Part shown: piece after piece, positions 20,911 to 33,500 of the stretch | Layout: each line of letters opens with the position of its first letter | Numbering within the stretch: the first letter of the stretch is position 1 | Source of the DNA: Manis javanica | Lineage: Eukaryota; Chordata; Mammalia; Pholidota; Manidae | Assembly: GCF_040802235.1 (NCBI RefSeq) | Contig: NC_133166.1 | Coordinates: 1,736,001 to 1,800,000 of the forward strand | Direction: 5' to 3' | DNA: 64,000 nucleotides | Translations under genes and position numbers: made by a program | The notes under the pieces: model-generated | The model's input: the letters and a program-made list of their open reading frames with translations, nothing else | What the model was told of the DNA's origin: nothing | Database searches by the model: none

Positions 20911-21559
20911 GTGCACTGAGGATGTTAACCCCAGGACAGACATGCCGCTGGGCCTTTGGAGCCTCCGCCTGGCTTTCCCGGATCTCTCTGTTCTAGATGT
21001 TGCGGAGAAACCAGCTGGCAGCTCCCCACAAAGCCTTTGCCCTCAGAGATCAATGGCTGCTGCTGCAGATCTATTTGCTCGGCCTTTTGTTTTTGAGAAA
21101 CAACCTGCCTTTCTCTTGTTAACCCCTGCCAGCCTGGCCCCAAACAGAATGCCTTCTGTGGTCCATGCTCAATACTAGGGCAAGTTAGACATCAGGAGGG
21201 TAGTACCCCATGGATGAAGGGCACCCGCCAAAGGCCCAGAGCTATGCTGGGCCCCCTCACCTAAATGTTCAGCTCATTTGATTGGCTGGCAGCAAAGAAG
21301 TTAGACTTCGAAATCCAGTCTGTCTGAACTTCAAGGCCTGTGCTCTCTCTAGGGTATCAGAAACCTCCTATCCCTGCTTCACCACACAGGTAAATTTGGG
21401 GTCTTTTCAACCCCAAGATACACACATAACTACCACTGGAGGGTGGAGTTAGTCAAGGGTGGGAGGAAAAGAGAAGGAAGGGCACCCCAGGTGGGGCAGA
21501 GCTGGAGTATGAGCTTGGGCCAAGGCCGGGTGTGACAGTGTGGGACACTGAGGATGGGA

Positions 21560-21950
21560 GCTGTCTGGGTCTGCTCAGGCTGCCTTAACAAAACACCGCA
21601 GGTTGGGGGACTTAAACATAGACACATATTTTCTCACTGTCTGGAGGCCGGAAGTTCAGGATGAAGGAGCTGGCAGGGCTGGTTGCCTTGGAAGACTTTC
21701 CTTGGCCTGTGGATGGCTGTGTTTTCACATGGTCTTCCCTGTGGGTGACTGTATCCTAATCTCCTTCATAAGGACGCCAGTCATACTGGATTAGGGCCCA
21801 TCTGTAGGACCTCATGTAACTATGTTACCTCTTGAAAGACACTTATCTCCACATACAGTCACAATTTAGGTACCTGGGTTAGGAATTCAACATATGAATG
21901 TTGTGGGGGGGGGCGGCCACTGATCAGCCCATCATAACAGGAGTTGACTG
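21560..21950 (-). mobile_element. MLT1-type LTR (ERVL-MaLR)
   Basis: Reverse complement of an MLT1 LTR: 'gtctgctcaggctgccttaa', 'cactgtctggaggccggaag', 'cacatggtcttccctg', 'ctggattagggccca', 'ttcaacatatgaatg'. It is a solitary LTR with no internal coding sequence seen. Confidence 0.85.
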
Positions 21951-22854
21951 TGGAAGAGGGGACACAAGGGCCTGGATGGGAATGAACAGAGCCAGAGTAG
22001 AAAAGGCTTCACGTTTTAGGACTTAAAGGTGCTTGCATCTGATCTGGCCTGGGAAGTACAGTTGGGAAGAGAAAGCTGTCATTTTCCAGGCCCCAGTGCT
22101 GGGAAATTCTGGGAGTGGTGAGATCTCTCAGGCCGGCATTCCTCAGGGCTGGTCACTGGGCCATGCCCCAGGGAGGGGCCAGCATTGGCTTTCTGCCCCG
22201 GCTCTGTGAAAGCCCCGCCCAGCTGGGTGGGTCCCAGAAACTTACAAAGTGGGAAACCTTCCTGCTTTCCAGAGACTCCCATCTGGGTGGGTATGGTTGT
22301 GCCAAGAGCTCGCTAAGCAGAGTCTGATGGGCCATGGACTGCTCAGCGCCCCCAGAGAGGAAAAGGAGCCGAGGTCGGCCTTCAGGGCCCCCACAACCCT
22401 CGGGTGTCAGAAAGCCTGGTCCCCTTAGTGGGGTTGGTGTCCCAGGCTGGGAGCTGGGGAGGTCTGAGGTCCCTCACTGCCTCTCTGGGTACACACTCAA
22501 CACGTTCCACCCCTCTGCTTCCTGCTTTCCTCCTCCATATAATCAGGGGTTGGGATATAATCGCTAGGAGCCTGGCCCTTCTGGCACTGACTTCGGGAAG
22601 TTTTAGGATTTGAAACCGCGAAGGAAGGAAGTTGGGGCGGAAGGACCAAAGGAAGGGGTAGAACCACCGCCTGCCCCTGGGGAGAGCCTCCTCATCCCAC
22701 CCACCAGCTGGAAAGGAGAATTGGGGATCTGCTTTTTCTAGGGCATGTAAAGCTTGGCTGGGGCAGGGATGGTGAGTGGAGGTGCTCCTGCCTGCTAACT
22801 CTTGAAAATCCTTCACTGACCAGTGTGTCCAGCACATGAATCTTAAGAGTAGAG

Positions 22855-23100
22855 CTTGACGGATTTTTATGTAAGAATACATTTGTGTAACCACCACGGA
22901 GATCAAGATCTAGCACATATCAAAGCTCAGGAGGCTCCCTCCCTTTTACCTCTTTGCACCCCACCCCCAGGTGTCTCCTATTCTGATGCCAGGTTGGTTT
23001 TGTCTGTGGCTGAATGTCGCGTGAGTGGAATCACACAGTACACATGCAGCCTTCTGTGTCTGACTTCTTTAGCTCACTGTTCCACCCGAGAGTTCCTCAC
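22855..23100 (-). mobile_element. Old L1M fragment
   Basis: 'cacatttgtgtaacc'-type sequence with 'agatctagcacat' and 'gtggaatcacacagtac' resembles the antisense 3' region of ancient L1. It is heavily diverged. Confidence 0.5.
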
Positions 23101-23339
23101 CCTAGATTCTGCAGGAAACAGGGAAGCAAGCTCCACATCAGATGGTCTCTTCCGTGTGCACCCCGGAGCTCACCTCCTCCCTGAAACATGGTCCCCAAAT
23201 TCCTCAGCATTCCTTTATCAGGATGTCTCTGCTCTGGAATCTGGGTGGCTTGTGGTGCGTGGGGAATGAATGATGCTTTGACTTCATCTGAGGCATATAA
23301 GGTGATTTGGCTGTATTTATGGAATGCTGTCACTTAGAA

Positions 23340-23700
23340 TGCTGGACAACCATGGAAGGAGTCTCTCTACCTCGAGGCTGCCATGAAGCTGAGTTGCTCC
23401 AGGAGGCCACACCTAGGTGCTCTGTCCTTAGTCCTCTTTAAGTCTGCCCAGCCCAGGCATCCTGCAGGTGAGTGAATGGGCCCCAGAGGATTGGGCCCCC
23501 AGCCGTCAAATCATTCCCTAACTTTGAGTGTTCCCAGTGGAAGCCCTAGACATCATGGAACAGTGATGTCACCCCCCTGGTCATCTTGTTTACCCCATGC
23601 CCTGTCCAAATTCCCACGAAATACAGGTGCATAATAAAATGGTTGTTGTAAGCTGCTAAGTTTTGGGGTAATTTGTTACCCCAATAATACCTGGAACATG
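23340..23700 (+). mobile_element. MLT1-type LTR fragment
   Basis: The 3' half reads as the MaLR end: 'ggttgttgtaagctgctaag', 'ttttggggtaatttgttac'. The 5' part is more diverged. Confidence 0.6.
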
Positions 23701-24084
23701 GGGTGAGAAGTGGCTGGACTCAGGAAGATTGAATTTAGCCTTGTCATTGGGTGGGAAATGGCAAGAAAACCTGTTTTCCTGAACCTACTGGCTGCTTCAC
23801 GGCCCTACCTGGGCCTCATCCTCTGGTCAGTATTTAGGGAGCATAGCCAGTCTCTGCAATGTGCAAGGAAATCGCATAATATAGCCCCAGATACATAGTA
23901 CTCAAGAGAGGTGTGTATCAGAAGCATTATCGTTCCCCTGTCACTGCCAGGTGTCCTCTCTGTGGCCTCTGGATGGGGACACTGTCAGGGAGCAGGACTT
24001 TGGCACCCTGGTTCTTGGAGTTCCTTTCTGACGGTGCAGCTCTGGGCCAAGCTCCTTTCCTACACTATGAAATGTCATCCTTGT

Positions 24085-24325
24085 TGAATGGATGGAGCAT
24101 AGACAGCATGGCACTTAAAATGATTGACTGGACATTGTGGCTCTGCCTCTTATTAGCTGTGTGACAACGTCTGACCTCTCTGAGCCTCAGTGCCCTCTGT
24201 CATAAACAGCATAATAATGAATAGTCCTGGCTCTGCCCAGGGCTGCTGAGAAGGCTAAAAGAGATAATAATGCATGGGCAGCATTTGCTTAGTACAGTGT
24301 AAAACTTTAATAAATGTTGGCCAAA
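24085..24325 (+). repeat. MIR SINE fragment
   Basis: MIR order is visible: 'ggctctgcctcttattagct', 'gtgtgacaacgtctgacctc', 'gagcctcag', 'ataaatgttgg'. Confidence 0.8.
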
Positions 24326-24804
24326 CAGAATAAAACAAAACAGGGAGGAAGGGAGCTTACACGATTGTCATTAGTATTGAATTTTTTTTCACAGATGAAG
24401 AAGAGGCCTGAGGTCACGAGCTAATAGGCAGAAGAGACATGGCGCTGTTTGGATCTGTTGCCAAAGCTCGTGTGCCCTCCACTCTGTTTCTCTGTCTTTA
24501 GTGAAGGTGCTTGTGGGTCTGGAGCCTATGCATGACCTTGCAGCCATGCCCAAGGCTGGTGGAGGTGCATTACTCCCCTCGGGGCTAGGTGGTAGCCCAC
24601 TGTGGCGTGACCTCCAGCTTCAGTGACCCTGGCCATGCTGGGCTTAGCCACTGAAGAGCCCTCTGGGCATGGGGGCTGCAGGACAATGCATCCTGCCTTC
24701 CAGAAGGCCCTGTTCTTTTTTTGTTTTTTAATCTGTGATCTATACTGGATGCGGGGCTTGGAAGCTGCCCTTGCCTCAAGCAGGTGTCAAAGGGAGAATC
24801 TGAT

Positions 24805-25745
24805 TTATTTTATTCTTTTTACCAGCTTAATTGAGATACAATTCACCTACCACACAAATCACCCATACAGTGGCATTTGGTATAACCACAGAGCTGTGCA
24901 AACATCACCACAATCAATGTAAAACATTTTTGTCACCCCAAACAGACACCTTGCACGGCTTAGCCATAATCTTCTACCCTTCCCCCACCCCCAGCCCTAG
25001 GCGACCATTGACCTACTTTCTGTTTCTATAGATATGCTTATTCTAGACATTTCATATACACAGAGTCGTATACTACATCGCCCTTTGTGAATGGCTTCCT
25101 TCACTTAGCGTAATGTTTGCAAGGTCCATCCGTGTTGTAGTATGGCCAGTATTTCACTCCTTTTTACTGCCAAATAATATTCCATGCATTGCTAGACTAC
25201 ATTTTATTTGACAAGTCTTGGGTTGTTTTTACTTTCTGGTTGTTATGAATAATGCTTTTTATGAACATTTGTGTACATGGTTTTGTGTAGACATATGTTT
25301 TCATTTCTCTTGGGTATCTGCCTAGAAGTGGAATTGCTGGGTCATACGGTCATAAATTAACTCAATGGTTAGCCTTTTGGGGGAGCTGCCAGACTGTTTT
25401 CCAGGCAGTTGCACGATTTTACATGCCTGCCAGCCATGTGTGAAGGTTTTGATTTCTCCACATCCTGGCCAGCCTGCCTTTTTGATTCTAGCCATCCTAG
25501 CGGGTGTGGGGTGGTTTGTCTTGCGGTTTTGGTGTGCATTTCCCTGATGGCTGATGTTGCTATCTTTTTGTTTGCATATTGGTCTTTTATATGTCTTCTC
25601 TGGTGAAGTGTCTGATCAGAGCCTTTTCTGATTTGTCTTTTTTGTTACTGAGTGGTCAGAGTTCTTTATATTTTGGATACAAGACCCTTCTGCCAGTTTA
25701 TTTTTCAGAATCTTTAGGAACGGCTGTTTCATGACTTCCTTGTTG
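24805..25745 (-). mobile_element. Old L1M 3' fragment
   Basis: Antisense L1: 'cttaattgagatacaattca', 'ccatccgtgttgtagtatgg', 'ccaaataatattccatgc', 'ttctcttgggtatctgcc', 'gtggaattgctgggtcatac'. There are no intact reading frames. Confidence 0.85.
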
Positions 25746-26174
25746 CCATGTTTATGGGCTGGAGAACTGCGTCAGAAACAAAATATTGGCTCATTTACTG
25801 GGCAGAGCTTGCAGCCCTTGGAGGCCACAGCTGACATGCATTCCTGGTGCTGGTGAAATAGACAGGCTCCTTCTGCTTCCTCTTTCCCCTCATTTTTCTT
25901 TTCTTGAGCTTTGCCTCAGTTGGTGGGTCTCAAGTGGCGTAGAGAGCAGGAGCATATCAGGTCCCCCCCCATGGGGCTCCTGCAACCCTCAGAGCCTCAC
26001 TGACCCCAGAGAGCGGGACATGCTTTCCTCCCCACGCCCCTTCCCACTTTCTGTTTGTGAACTAGTGCCCAAAAAGTAACCCTCGCATGGCATGAAATGG
26101 CCCCTGGGTGGCAGCAACACTGAGATGATGGCCCAAAGATAGCCGGCAACGGCCCGTGCGGATCCCCAGACAGA

Positions 26175-26970
26175 GAAGACAGGACGGAGGCTCCTCAAAA
26201 AATTGAAAGTAGAGCTGTTGTATGACTCAGCAATCCCATTTCTGGGTATATAGCCAAAAGCCTTGGAATCAGGAGCTAGAAGAGATATTTGCACTCCTGC
26301 GTTCACTGCAGCCTTGGCAATAGCTGAGACTGGGAAGCCACTTAAATATTTATCAACGGATGAATGGATAGAGAAAATGTGCTCTAAACATATAGTGGTA
26401 TATTATTCAGCCTTGAGAAAGAAGGAAGTCCTACCATTTGCAACAACGTGGATGAACCTGAAGGACATCATGCTAAGTGACACAAGCCAGTCACAGAAGG
26501 ACAATACTGCATGATCTCACTTATGTGAGGAATCTAGAATAGTAGGACTCAGAGAAGCAGAGAATAGAATGGTGGTTGCCAGGGGATGGGGAGAGAGGGA
26601 AATGGGGGGTTGTTAATCAAGGGGTACTAAGCTAAGGTCATACAAGATTAGTAAGCACTAGAGATCTACTGTACGGCATAGTGCCTATGGTTAATAAGAC
26701 TGTGTTATAGATTGGAAATTCGATAAGACAGTAGATTTTATGTTAAGTGTTCTTATCACACACAAAAAAGAAATAATGAGGGCAGGAGGGAAAGTTTTGG
26801 AGGTGATAGGTGTGTTTATGGCATACATAGATTGTGGTGATGGTTTTATGGGTATATTTATTTCCAGACTCACCAAGTTGTATACAATAAATATGTCAGG
26901 ATTTTGTATGTCAATCATATCTAAGTAAAGTGGTTTAAAAAATCCACAAAATTAAAGAAAAGAAAAGAAC
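26175..26970 (+). mobile_element. Old L1M 3' fragment (ORF2 end and 3' UTR)
   Basis: Sense-strand L1: 'ctcagcaatcccatttctgg', then a short readable ORF2 tail (YLSTDEWIEKM, FATTWMNLKDIMLSDTSQSQ) and a long old-type 3' UTR ending in an A-rich stretch near 26,940-26,970. It lies in the opposite orientation to the copy ending at 25,745. Confidence 0.85.
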
Positions 26971-27104
26971 ATTCTCTTCTTGCAGGCAGCTGCGTGTGAA
27001 GCTGGGTTAGGGGGTCAGATGGTCATCTGGCTGAAGCCAAGTGTGTAACGTAGTGAGACACGATCATGTTCTAGGGAGGCAGGAATCCTTTTACCTCTAA
27101 GAAG

Positions 27105-27320
27105 GGTTTCAGCGGCATCAGTCAATGTGTATTAAGCTCTAATGTTGAGCCAGGCATTCTACTCTTTTACAGTCTTTATTTCATTAAATCTCCACTACAA
27201 CCTTATGGGTTAAGTCCAGTTCATCCTTGTTTTCTAAATGGGGAAAGTGAGCCCAGATAGATTAACTTGCTAACTATCACCCAGCTAGTAGGTGGCAGAG
27301 CTGGGATTCAAAGGCTAGTT
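27105..27320 (-). repeat. MIR SINE fragment
   Basis: 'tttcattaaatctccactac', 'aaccttatgggttaagt' and 'ctagtaggtggcagagctgg' in reverse-complement MIR order. Confidence 0.75.
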
Positions 27321-27464
27321 GCCTTTAGAACCTTCTCTTTGAAATTGTCTCCTTCTCCATACCCACAACACCTAAGCTCTTCTATCCAAAGTCTGTTGAT
27401 GTTCATGTTCATGTCTTCAGTTCCACAGAAATTTGCATGGGCGGCAGCTGAGCTGTAGGAGAAA

Positions 27465-27690
27465 GAATCCCTGAGCCTGGGTTCAGAATACTGGCAAGGA
27501 CACGTGTGCTAGCATGCACAGGTTTTCTGTGACTTCGGTCCATTACATCATCTTTCTCTAAACTTCCTTACCATACAATAGAGATAATGTACCTACGTCA
27601 TAGGGGTATTGTGAAGGTCAAATGAGATTTTGGCTGTGGGAAAAACATGTGAACTAAAGTTTGGAAAGGCAGGATTGTTATTCTTATTAC
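27465..27690 (+). repeat. MIR SINE fragment
   Basis: 'taaacttccttaccatacaa', 'tagagataatgtacctac' and 'ataggggtattgtgaaggtc' follow the MIR 3' half. Confidence 0.65.
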
Positions 27691-28039
27691 ATTGTTCCCT
27701 TAATACAGGTCAAATCCTGTAATCAGCCGCCCCAAACCTAGATAACAAGAGTTTTGAGGCTTAGCCAAGAAGTTCAGGGTTGGCTCACTTCTTCTGAACA
27801 ATATTCAAGACAATAGAAATGAAGCACCGCTCCCAGCATTGGATTTTGGAGCTTGTGGTACTGGGTTAATCTCGAATCCTGTCCCTCCCTCCCGACTTCC
27901 CAGCCGCCAGCCTGGATCTTGGTCCTCTGCAGCTTCACCTTCTGGGCTGGCTGAATCTTTACCTTTTGCTTGTACTTCAGTGGGAGCTGTGTGGTTCTTT
28001 GCAGCAGAGACAGGAGGTGTTCACCAAATGCCCACACAC

Positions 28040-28265
28040 TCATTGGTTGGGGCCAATGAAATGTAAGCAGAAACGACATGTATATTTTCTAGGCTGCGGC
28101 AGGTTAAAGCCAAGGTTTCCCTTCCATCTCTGCTTTCCCCTGTGGGTGACCATCTGTAAAACAGAGGAAGGTCACTTGAGCCACATCGGCCTGTGACATG
28201 GACAAGAAATAAATCTGTGTTGTGATACGCCACTGAGATGTGGGGATTAATTAGTTAAGCAATGT
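28040..28265 (+). mobile_element. MLT1-type LTR 3' fragment
   Basis: 'ccaatgaaatgtaagcagaa', 'gtgacatggacaagaaataa' and 'gccactgagatgtgggg' are the MaLR LTR pattern. Confidence 0.65.
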
Positions 28266-28429
28266 AGCCTAGCATTGCCCCGACAAATGTATTTCCTGCT
28301 ACCTGTCTACAGAGAGGGGAGGGGAGAAGCCCCTATTCCAGGCAGAGCAGCATGAGTGAAGACGGGTCATGTTAAAGGGAGAATGAGAACACTGGTGTGC
28401 ATGCACCTGAGGTTCCTCGCTCATGGGGC

Positions 28430-28640
28430 CCGCTGACAGTGGGTAAGCTCACATGCTTTGAGATCTGGCTCAGCCATTGGTTGGCTAGATGCCTTGGACA
28501 AATTAGTACTGAGCCTTGGTTTCTTTAACTGTACATTGCAGACAATGACAGCCCCCAGACAAGACCGTGGAGTTGTTGTGAAGACTGAAAGAGTGGTTAG
28601 CTCAGGACCTAACTAGGGTGAATGCCTGATATAAATGCAC
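28430..28640 (+). repeat. MIR SINE fragment
   Basis: 'agatctggctcagccattgg', 'ctgagccttggtttctttaa', 'ctgtacattgcagacaatg' follow MIR order. Confidence 0.7.
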
Positions 28641-28814
28641 CATGTTAGATATCAGCTGGTTGTTTCCCAGGAGTTCTGGGAAACTGATTGCCTGACAAAG
28701 AAAAGTGCCTTCTGTTCTTACAGTAATCTGGAGCCTGAGATGGTAAAAAGGAGAAGACAAGGAGATAGGGTATTCTAAGGGCTCCTAGAACTGATTCACG
28801 CAGTCTGCATTTTT

Positions 28815-28903
28815 CATTCATCCGCCCGTCCATCCATCCGTCCCATCCATCCGTCCGTCTGTCTCACCTGCCTTCCATCATCCTATTATCCATCCACCCG
28901 CCA
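28815..28903 (+). repeat. (CCAT/CCGT)n simple repeat
   Basis: Short, interrupted tetranucleotide tract. Confidence 0.85.
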
Positions 28904-29464
28904 AACTAAAACATTTAAAAATCATTCTATGAATCTGTGAGGGAGTCTTTAATCCACAGAGAGGTGGAGCCTGACGCGCTGGGGCAACTGGAGAAACCCT
29001 TTTACAGTCCTGATGCCTCCTTAACAGGAGCTGGAAGAAACAGGGGAGTGTGGAAGGGAGCAAGGTAGGTGGCATCTTGGTGGGAAGGGCAGTGACAGGA
29101 AACCAGCGTAGGGGCTGCGGGCCTCCCCTCTCCCCTCGCGGTGGGTCCTCCCCTGCGTGAGGAGCTTGGTGGGGGGTGGGGCGGGGAACCTTCATCCCGG
29201 GCAGGGCATCGCAGTCCGGGGCTCCCTGGCTTCCACCGGGTCTGGTGGGGGGCGGGGGGCGAGGAGAGCGAGCAGGGTGGGGAGCAGCCAGGCGGTGCTT
29301 CACTGCAGTTAAATCTCAGAGCCACAGAGTGTGGGAAGTGCCTCCCTGAGTCTACAGCAACATTTCTGGCAGCTTCGTAAAGACTGGTCAGAGTGAGTGT
29401 GGTGGGTCTTCTCTGCCCTTTCTCCTGGGTACATGGGTTCAGTCGTGTTGGCTCTGCTTCCAGC

Positions 29465-29900
29465 TCCAGAGCTGCACAAGTGACCAAGGTCTGACCAATC
29501 ACAATAGCAATTCTCCTAGGCTGATGGGCTTGGTTCAGGGGTAGGTATGTGACCAATCCAGCACGATGGGATTCAATTTGTGCACTTTTGTTTGTACTAT
29601 TGGAGAATAGAGTCTCTTTTTCATTGGACTCACAGCTGGGAAGCCATGGGCCTGGAGTTTTCGGAAACTTAGGAAGTCCAGGGAGGAGATCTGTCTAAGG
29701 CTAACACAGCAGAATGTGTTGTTGAGAGAACAGAGGCCGCATCCTGATGCCATTGTGTCTGAGCTCCTAGATCCAACCATACCTGAAGGCTGAAAACCTT
29801 TCCAGTTATGTAGATTCTATCCTGATTCTGCAACTGGTTCTCCAGAAACATCTTTGGCTCTCTGAACACTATCTGATGGGGGACTCTCACCACCAGGATG
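29465..29900. repeat. Old LTR-like repeat, family unresolved
   Basis: 'gaccaatcacaatagcaatt' followed by 'gttcaggggtaggtatgtga' and 'tcctgatgccattgtgtctg' resembles a common ancient mammalian LTR. I cannot assign the family. Confidence 0.4.
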
Positions 29901-30179
29901 CATTTCCCGTCTCTACCCTTGCTCTCAGTTCAGAGTGGATTATTTACACCAGCTTATGAGCTAGGCTCCTGCAATGGAAAAATGGATTGGAACTGGGCCT
30001 TATCTTCAAATAATCATAGTGTAGAAAGGGTGATAAACATCACTAGAACAGTTCAGTGGGAGACGTGCTGAGATAAAATGAAAAGTAACTGCCTTGGTAA
30101 CTAAAAGGAGGAAGGAAGCCTGAATCTCAGAGGGTGTGGAGTGTTAATTAAGGTGGTTGAGAGGAGGAAATATTCATTT

Positions 30180-30545
30180 ATTCTAATAGGTATTTATTAA
30201 TCATCTGTTATATGCCAGGCACTAGGGGTATAGTGGTGATTACACACAGTCATGGTCCCTGACCTCAAGGAGCTGATAGTCTAATGGGAGTGGGGGCACC
30301 AGACTTCTCAGGATAAGCTGTGGGCACAGGGCACGATCATAGTGCTGTGAGAATAGCCAAGGAGCTTGGCTTGGCTTTGGGATCCAGTCAGGAAGGCTTC
30401 TCAGAAGAGGAAATGCTTGGGCTGATAGTGGAAGGAGAAGCAGGAATTAGGTAGAATAAATGGAGTGTGGACATGGGGAAGCATCCTGGCAGAAGGGAAC
30501 AGCATCTGCAAAGGTCCTGTGGTTGGAAGGAGCAGAACAACCAAA
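30180..30545 (-). repeat. L2 LINE 3' fragment
   Basis: Reverse complement of L2: 'atatgccaggcactaggggt', 'ggtccctgacctcaaggagc', 'tgatagtctaatggg', then 'aaggtcctgtgg' in the distal part. Confidence 0.75.
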
Positions 30546-30579
30546 TAGAACAAATTATTTGGCTGTTTAACTGTGACAT

Positions 30580-30725
30580 TAGGCAGGCTTCCTCACCCTG
30601 GGAATCATTCTCCTGATCTATCAACAGGATAACAATGTCTACTTTGCAGGCTTGTCCAGGGGATTAAATGAGATGATGTGTGAACAGCCCTGGCAGAGAG
30701 AGTTGTCAGTCAAGAGCAGTGGTTA
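30580..30725 (+). repeat. MIR SINE fragment
   Basis: 'gcttcctcaccctgggaatc', 'ctgatctatcaacaggataa', 'ggggattaaatgagatgatg' in MIR order. Confidence 0.65.
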
Positions 30726-30924
30726 ATCACCTTCTCCTTCCTGCCATCCCTGGTGGATAGTGCTTTAGGCGGTCATTTTTGTTCCTGGAGTTTTCGTTTT
30801 TGTTTTCGTTTTGTGAACCCTCCTTCCCTTTCACCTGCTCGCCACAGCTCTGCCCTGGGAATGCCCCCATTGGCTCCTCCAGGTGGCTGAGAAATGGGTC
30901 AGGCAGCATGGAGATCTCGAGACA

Positions 30925-31310
30925 GGGAGTCTTCTGGGATGAATTGTGTCCCCTCACTCCCAAATTCCTAGCCCTCTCAACCTCAGAAGGTGACTGTATT
31001 TGGAGACAGGGTCTTTAAAGAGGTAATTCAATGAAAATGAGGTCACTAGGGTGAGCCCTAATCAATGTGACTGTCTTTATAAGGAAAAGAAATGTGCAGA
31101 CAGAAATGCACAGAGGGAAAGACAGGGAGAAGAGGCCACCCCCAAGCCAAGGAGAGAGGCCTGAAATAGAGCCTTCTCTCCCAGCCCTCAGAAGGAGCCG
31201 ACCCTGCCAACACCTGCTCTCAGGCTGGTCTCCCAACTGAAAACAAATGTCCACTACATAAGCCACGGTGTCTGTGGTATTTATATGGCAGCCTGAGCAA
31301 ATGAATGAGG
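30925..31310 (+). mobile_element. MLT1-type LTR (ERVL-MaLR)
   Basis: 'gatgaattgtgtcccctcac', 'ggagacagggtctttaaaga', 'ggtcactagggtgagcccta', 'gccaaggagagaggcctg' and 'agccacggtgtctgtggtat' give a nearly full-length, diverged solitary LTR. Confidence 0.88.
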
Positions 31311-31574
31311 TGACGTGACAGGCATAGCAGGGCATCTCGGCCACCTGCCTGGCAGGGATTCCTGGATACTTGAACCCCACCTCCCGCCTGCAGCACCTGA
31401 GGCTGGGGGAGGAGCCTGTGCTCTCCTCTCCTCGGACTGGGGAGATAGAGGAAGAGAATGGCCAGGCAGAGAGGAGTCCTGAGAACAAGGTGGCTTTGTC
31501 CTTCACCTGCTGCCTTCCTGTCTGGGGATGTGGGTATGTGGAGCGAGAGAGCTCTTGGACCAGAGTGGAGTCAG

Positions 31575-31785
31575 ACTCCTGGGTTCTCATGTCCTGACTC
31601 CACTACTTCCTGGCTGTGTGACTTTGGGAAAGTGACTTGCCCTCTCTGTGCTTCATATTTCCCATGACTAAACTGGGACTGCTAGGCATACCTACTCCAT
31701 TGGGTTGTTGTGGAGATTAAAGGAGTGTTTGGAACAGTGCCTGGCACAGAGTAAAGGCTGTGCAAGTGCTAGTGAGCATAAGGAC
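31575..31785 (+). repeat. MIR SINE fragment
   Basis: 'ctgtgtgactttgggaaagt', 'gggttgttgtggagattaaa', 'cagtgcctggcacagagtaa' are clear MIR landmarks. Confidence 0.85.
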
Positions 31786-31894
31786 CACTTCCCTCTTAGA
31801 AGGGAGGAAAGTTCCTGGCCTTAGGAGTTCAGGCTAAGGCTGAAATAGGCCACTCCCAGATGTTTCAGGACGGTGGACATGAATGGGTCCACAA

Positions 31895-32265
31895 ATGTTA
31901 GTTGTTGAATTCTTAATTCAAGTCCTGGTTCTGCCACTCATTCGAGAAGTCACGTATCTGCTTGTCTGTAAAACATTCGGCTGGCTCTTCATGTCCCTGC
32001 CTGCCTACCAGTCATGGTGACATGCAGACTAGATAGCAGTTGTGAAATCGCTTTGTAAAACTAAAGCCCCGTATCATTGGGAATGTACACCCCCGTAGAT
32101 ATCATAAGAGCTGACATGTGCACGCTTGCCTTTATGGGGCATTCTTCTGTCTTACATACAGTTCTCATTTAGTCTGAGCTGGGCCCTATCGTTCCCCATT
32201 TTATAAATGAGAAAACTGAGGATAAGGGGATTAAGTAACTTGCCCAAGATTACCAGGACACTGCG
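31895..32265. repeat. MIR SINE fragments, (+) then (-)
   Basis: 31,895-32,070 is a diverged sense MIR ('aagtcctggttctgccactc'). 32,130-32,265 is reverse-complement ('ccattttataaatgagaaaa' then 'aagtaacttgcccaag'). Confidence 0.65.
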
Positions 32266-32324
32266 GGGCTGGGGTTTGCTTCTGTGCATGGAACACGGGT
32301 GCTTGTCCCCTAGTCACAGGGCAG

Positions 32325-32515
32325 TGCTGTCCAGTAGGACTTTATGTGATGATGGAGATGGTCTCTGGCTGTCCTGTCCAATGCAGCTACCCTACTGAGC
32401 ACTTAACTGTGGCTAGTGCGAAGGAAGAGCTGGATTTTTAATCGAATTTAATTTTAATTCAATAAAATGTAAGTAGCTACACATGGCTCATGGCCTCTGT
32501 GGCAGGCATAGCACT
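32325..32515. repeat. Old nonautonomous DNA-element-like fragment
   Basis: The stretch begins 'cagtgctgtccagtagga' and contains 'aactgtggctagtgcg' and 'taagtagctacacatggctc', a pattern of a common mammalian fossil transposon. A possible relative is at about 46,385-46,450. The family is not named. Confidence 0.4.
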
Positions 32516-33274
32516 AGACATTCTCCTCTTGATGTATGTGCCAGAACCACATTCCAGACAGCGCGCAGTGAGTAAAACAGGGAGCGGCCAAACCTTCACA
32601 GCTACTAAGCCAGATTGTGGGGACTCCAACTCACCTCTCCTGGCTTTAGCCCCAGGCTCCGAGCCAGTCCTGGCTCTTCCCCACTGGGCCTGCAGAGAAC
32701 AGGCTGCTCATTCCCGAGAGGTGACGAAGGTCAGGATCCTTCCCGCGGCAGTGACCAGACCTCCTGTTTCCCTGATGGGTGGTGGCACAGGAGAGGTTGA
32801 GGACCCTTCCTTACTCCCCGACCCCCTCACTCTTCCAAGCAGGCTCTGAGCTCTAAATCCCAGAAGAGAGAGAGAGATGGGCGGTTGAGCCTGCATTCCC
32901 TCTCTGAGCTGGAAGCCGAGCTGGCCGGTGCTCAAGGCTTAATTAGCTGAAACAACTGTGAATGATAATCTTTAAAATGATAGTGGTTAAAGCTCAGGCG
33001 GTGCTGCTTGTGGTGATTCAGCCACCCGGCATGAACGCCCTGTTGCCAGTTCAGCCATGCCAAGTGAGCCAGGGTGCTGAGCGGAGTGACTCCAGTGGGC
33101 CCTGCGGCAGCCCCCTGCCTGCCCTTCTCCATGGGATGGGAGAAGCGAGACTCAGCATCTTCGGGGGCCCTGCTCTCCATCTGCAAGATGGAGAAGACCA
33201 TGGAGCAGGACGGTTGTGATTGTGAGGAGTCGGGAAGAGGCTTTGCAAATCGTAAAATACTCCAAGAACCACGG

Positions 33275-33500
33275 TCAGTCGGGCTGCATGTCATGTCATG
33301 GATGTCATGAATGCTGGGCTTGCTCCTGAGTGACCCTGAGCGTGGCACTTCACATCCCTAAAGCCTGTGGCCCTCCCTGGAAAATGGAGAACATTCACCT
33401 TTAAGATTGTCCTGGAGGATTAGGTGAGTATGTGCCCATGGAACTCTGGGCCCAGGTGCCCGGCGCAGAGCACATACTCAGCAAACATTACTCTCCTCAT
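33275..33500 (+). repeat. MIR SINE fragment
   Basis: Sense MIR landmarks: 'ccctggaaaatggagaacat', 'cctggaggattaggtgagta', 'cagcaaacattac'. Confidence 0.55.
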